In this document: one piece after another, positions 61,864 through 64,000 of the stretch
How positions within the stretch are numbered: position 1 is the stretch's first letter
How the letters are laid out: each line of letters begins with the position of its first letter
Assembly (NCBI GenBank): GCA_002943765.1
Contig: PQWQ01000030.1
Span: forward strand, 126,501-190,500
Direction: 5' to 3'
DNA: 64,000 nt
Source of the DNA: Psoroptes ovis
Taxonomy: Eukaryota > Arthropoda > Arachnida > Sarcoptiformes > Psoroptidae
Translations under genes and position numbers: made by a program
The notes under the pieces: model-generated
What the model saw: the letters and a program-made list of their open reading frames with translations, nothing else
Told to the model about the DNA's origin: nothing
Database searches by the model: none

Positions 61864-64000
61864 ATGGATTCAAATTCCATCTCTTCGAATTCATTAAATT
61901 CCATTATCATTAATAATAATGATTGCATCGATGAACAAATCAATCCACGACGTAATCAACATACTAATAATGATAATCAACAACAATCATTATCATTGGA
62001 TGAAGATCATTTTAGTATTAATTCAGAAATTGATTATCTAAATGATTTAGAATATTCAAATTTGAAACGTGATGAACAAATTGAATTGACTATTGAAAAA
62101 TATCGTAAACAATTGGAATTATTAAAATCAAACGATGATCCAATGATGATCAATAATAATTATGATGAAACAAAGCGACAATTAGTAAGGAAAATCTGTG
62201 ATTTAAAAGCAAAATTAATTGACCTTAGGGAAGAAAATGAATTCAATCATTTCAAAATGAATGAAGAACCATCACAATCACAATTAGATGATTTAAAAAA
62301 TGAACTTTCAGGTAATCTTTGACATGAAATGCTCAAGAAATAATTTTGTTTATTTTTATTTTCAATCACATAAAAAACAATAGATGATAATCCAATATTT
62401 TTTAAAAGAATATATTCTTATTCTAAATCAATAAATGGACATAAACTGGTGTTGTCCAGTGATATATTTGAAAATGAAAAACGCCTGCGAACAATATGGA
62501 AAAATTATGTAAAAAATTCTTCACCGCTGTCATTATCACCGCCATCATCATCATCTGGTGAATTGTTAAACAATTCATTGCCCATATCACGACTTTTGAA
62601 TTTATTAACATCAAATCATCTATCATATTTAGCTAGTAGTTGTGTTAATTGGCAAATGAGTCAAACCTGTCAACCACCAACGAATCCGCTGCAGCAACTT
62701 ATCTGTGATCATTGTTGTAAAAAATCAATCAAATCATTGAATGATTATATATTCGATGCACTCAAATTCGGTAAAAAAGATCAATCTGACCAAACATTAG
62801 TGTTATCTACGCAATCATCGAATCAATTCCGACAATCAAATCCATATTTAGTTTGTGTTTATTGTTTTTTCACAATTCATTTCAATTGTTTAACAAAGAA
62901 TATTCGTAAATGTCCCAAGCTATTTTTTGATTCAATCAATGAAGATGATGTTATTGAAGAATTTTATGCACGTCTTTACAATTATAACACATCTTTCGAA
63001 GCTAAGAAAATCAATGATAATGGAAATGATTTGAAATCAACACCTGTCAATGTTACAATAGAAAGTTATAAAAGAAGAATGAGTCGTATTATTTTGAAAA
63101 TTTGTCCAGAAATTGGTCTTGCAAATCAAGATTTCCGTTGCGCAGAATGTCGTATATCGATTTCGCCATCAGCACCGAAAGATTCAACGAAAATCGTATC
63201 CAAACCAAAATTATGTGATTATTCTGGCCTCTATTTTTGTGAAACATGTCATTTAGGAGATGTTGCAATTATACCGGCACGTGTTATACATAATTGGGAT
63301 TTTCAACCACAACCAGTTGCACGTGTATCATTTCAAATTATATCATATTTACGCAATAAATCATTTCATTTTGATCGTGCTGTCATGATTAATTTAGTTG
63401 AAATAAATCCAATGCTTTATGGTTTAGTTGATGAACTAATCCAAATAAAAGTAAGTCCATTAATTGAATATAATTCATTCTGATTAATATAAATTATTCA
63501 CTCATCTCTGATTAGCGCCTACGAAATGAACTTTGTCATATTTACAAATATATTTGGCTATGTAAACAACCATCAAAACCTCGACAATGGATATCGATTA
63601 TGTGCCAATTAGGATCATATTTATTGAATGAACAACAAATCAATTATCTTTCTTTCTGTGATATATGCGATCTGAAATCGTTGGCTCGTAATTTGTCTGA
63701 ATTGGAAAATTTATTCATCAATCACATTACAACTTGTGAAGTAATTCGATTTATAATTCAAATTTAAATGAAATAATCTTTCAATGTCATTCTTGTCATT
63801 TTCTGCAGGGTTGCCGCGGCAAAGGATTTTATTGTGAACTTTGCCCTAACAAAGATGATATATTGTTTCCATTTTCACCGAACACAACTATTTGCCCGGT
63901 TTGTAATGCTGTTTATCACAAGTAATTGTATTTTTGAAATTTTCAATGTGTGAACAAATATTCTAATCAATATTTCCCATCAAATCTTAATCAATTAGAA
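61864..64000 (+). CDS. DEF8: DEF8 (differentially expressed in FDCP 8) homolog, 3' partial
   Basis: RUBCN/PLEKHM1-related zinc protein that works with Rab7 on lysosome positioning. Exons: 61864-62311, 62384-63450, 63516-63740, 63809-63921; the next acceptor is at 63997-63998, so the gene continues past the window (617 complete codons visible). An acidic, Asn-rich N-terminus is followed by a C1-like zinc region (LICDHCCKKS ... CVYCFFTIHFNCLTKNIRKC). The RH domain begins QDFRCAECRISIS and continues LCDYSGLYFCETCHLGDVAI, IPARVIHNWDFQPQPVARVS, INPMLYGLVDELIQIK, CRGKGFYCELCPNKDDILFP and ICPVCNAVYHK. Cysteines and histidines match DEF8 spacing. It is divergent from VPS33A, another Rab7-pathway gene. 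Confidence 0.93.

Noticed and set aside
1..64000. CRISPR arrays, bacterial operons or prophage content
   Set aside because: All genes are spliced metazoan orthologs; the only regular tandem array has no spacers.

Overview
This is a eukaryotic nuclear window from an AT-rich, compact arthropod genome. Introns are mostly 50-100 nt with GT-AG ends. Coding exons carry long runs of Asn, Gln, Asp, His and Ser. The ortholog set is metazoan and arthropod-like: a misshapen-type kinase ending in GLANW, Skeletor with DM13 and DOMON domains, and an invertebrate FGFR. The base composition and the poly-N/poly-Q habit make a mite (Acari, for example an astigmatid dust mite) my best guess, but that is inference and not proven here. 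Exon boundaries were worked out by hand from splice signals and reading phase. For every multi-exon gene the phases close without a frame error.

Layout from left to right. A MAP4K4/misshapen kinase (+, 5' end outside the window) converges on NAA10 (-). A 44-bp tandem array separates NAA10 from UBE4A (-), which is followed by a small GPI-anchored Ly6 protein (-). A gene-poor stretch leads to a single-exon glycine-cleavage T-protein, AMT (+). AMT converges on a 17-kb, seven-exon gene on the minus strand (18582-35554) that I assign to the Mieap/SPATA18 (mitochondria-eating protein) family; most of the apparent empty space from 19 to 34 kb is its introns. Next on the minus strand come Skeletor (36538-40516), an FGF receptor (42572-48066), a prolyl 4-hydroxylase alpha subunit (53313-56549) and VPS33A (59528-61593). 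VPS33A shares a 270-bp head-to-head promoter gap with DEF8 (+), which runs off the right edge.

The genes do not form one pathway, but some themes recur. VPS33A (HOPS/CORVET fusion) and DEF8 (a Rab7/PLEKHM1-type lysosome-positioning factor) are divergent neighbours with related endolysosomal roles. P4HA and Skeletor act on the secretory or extracellular matrix side. UBE4A and NAA10 act on protein turnover and N-terminal processing. AMT and the Mieap-like protein are mitochondrial.

The main non-coding discovery is a family of at least 21 dispersed ~80-bp inverted-repeat elements. They have TTAGGTTGTCC...GGACAACCTAA ends, and several are flanked by TA. In size and architecture they resemble the human mariner-derived MITE MADE1. 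They fall into two core types (A and B), with one apparent A/B hybrid. A second palindromic family (TACAGGGTTT...AAACCCTGTA, 3 copies) is also present. Other signals are a perfectly periodic 44-bp minisatellite with two interleaved unit types, and a frame-preserving candidate cassette exon inside the kinase CNH domain.
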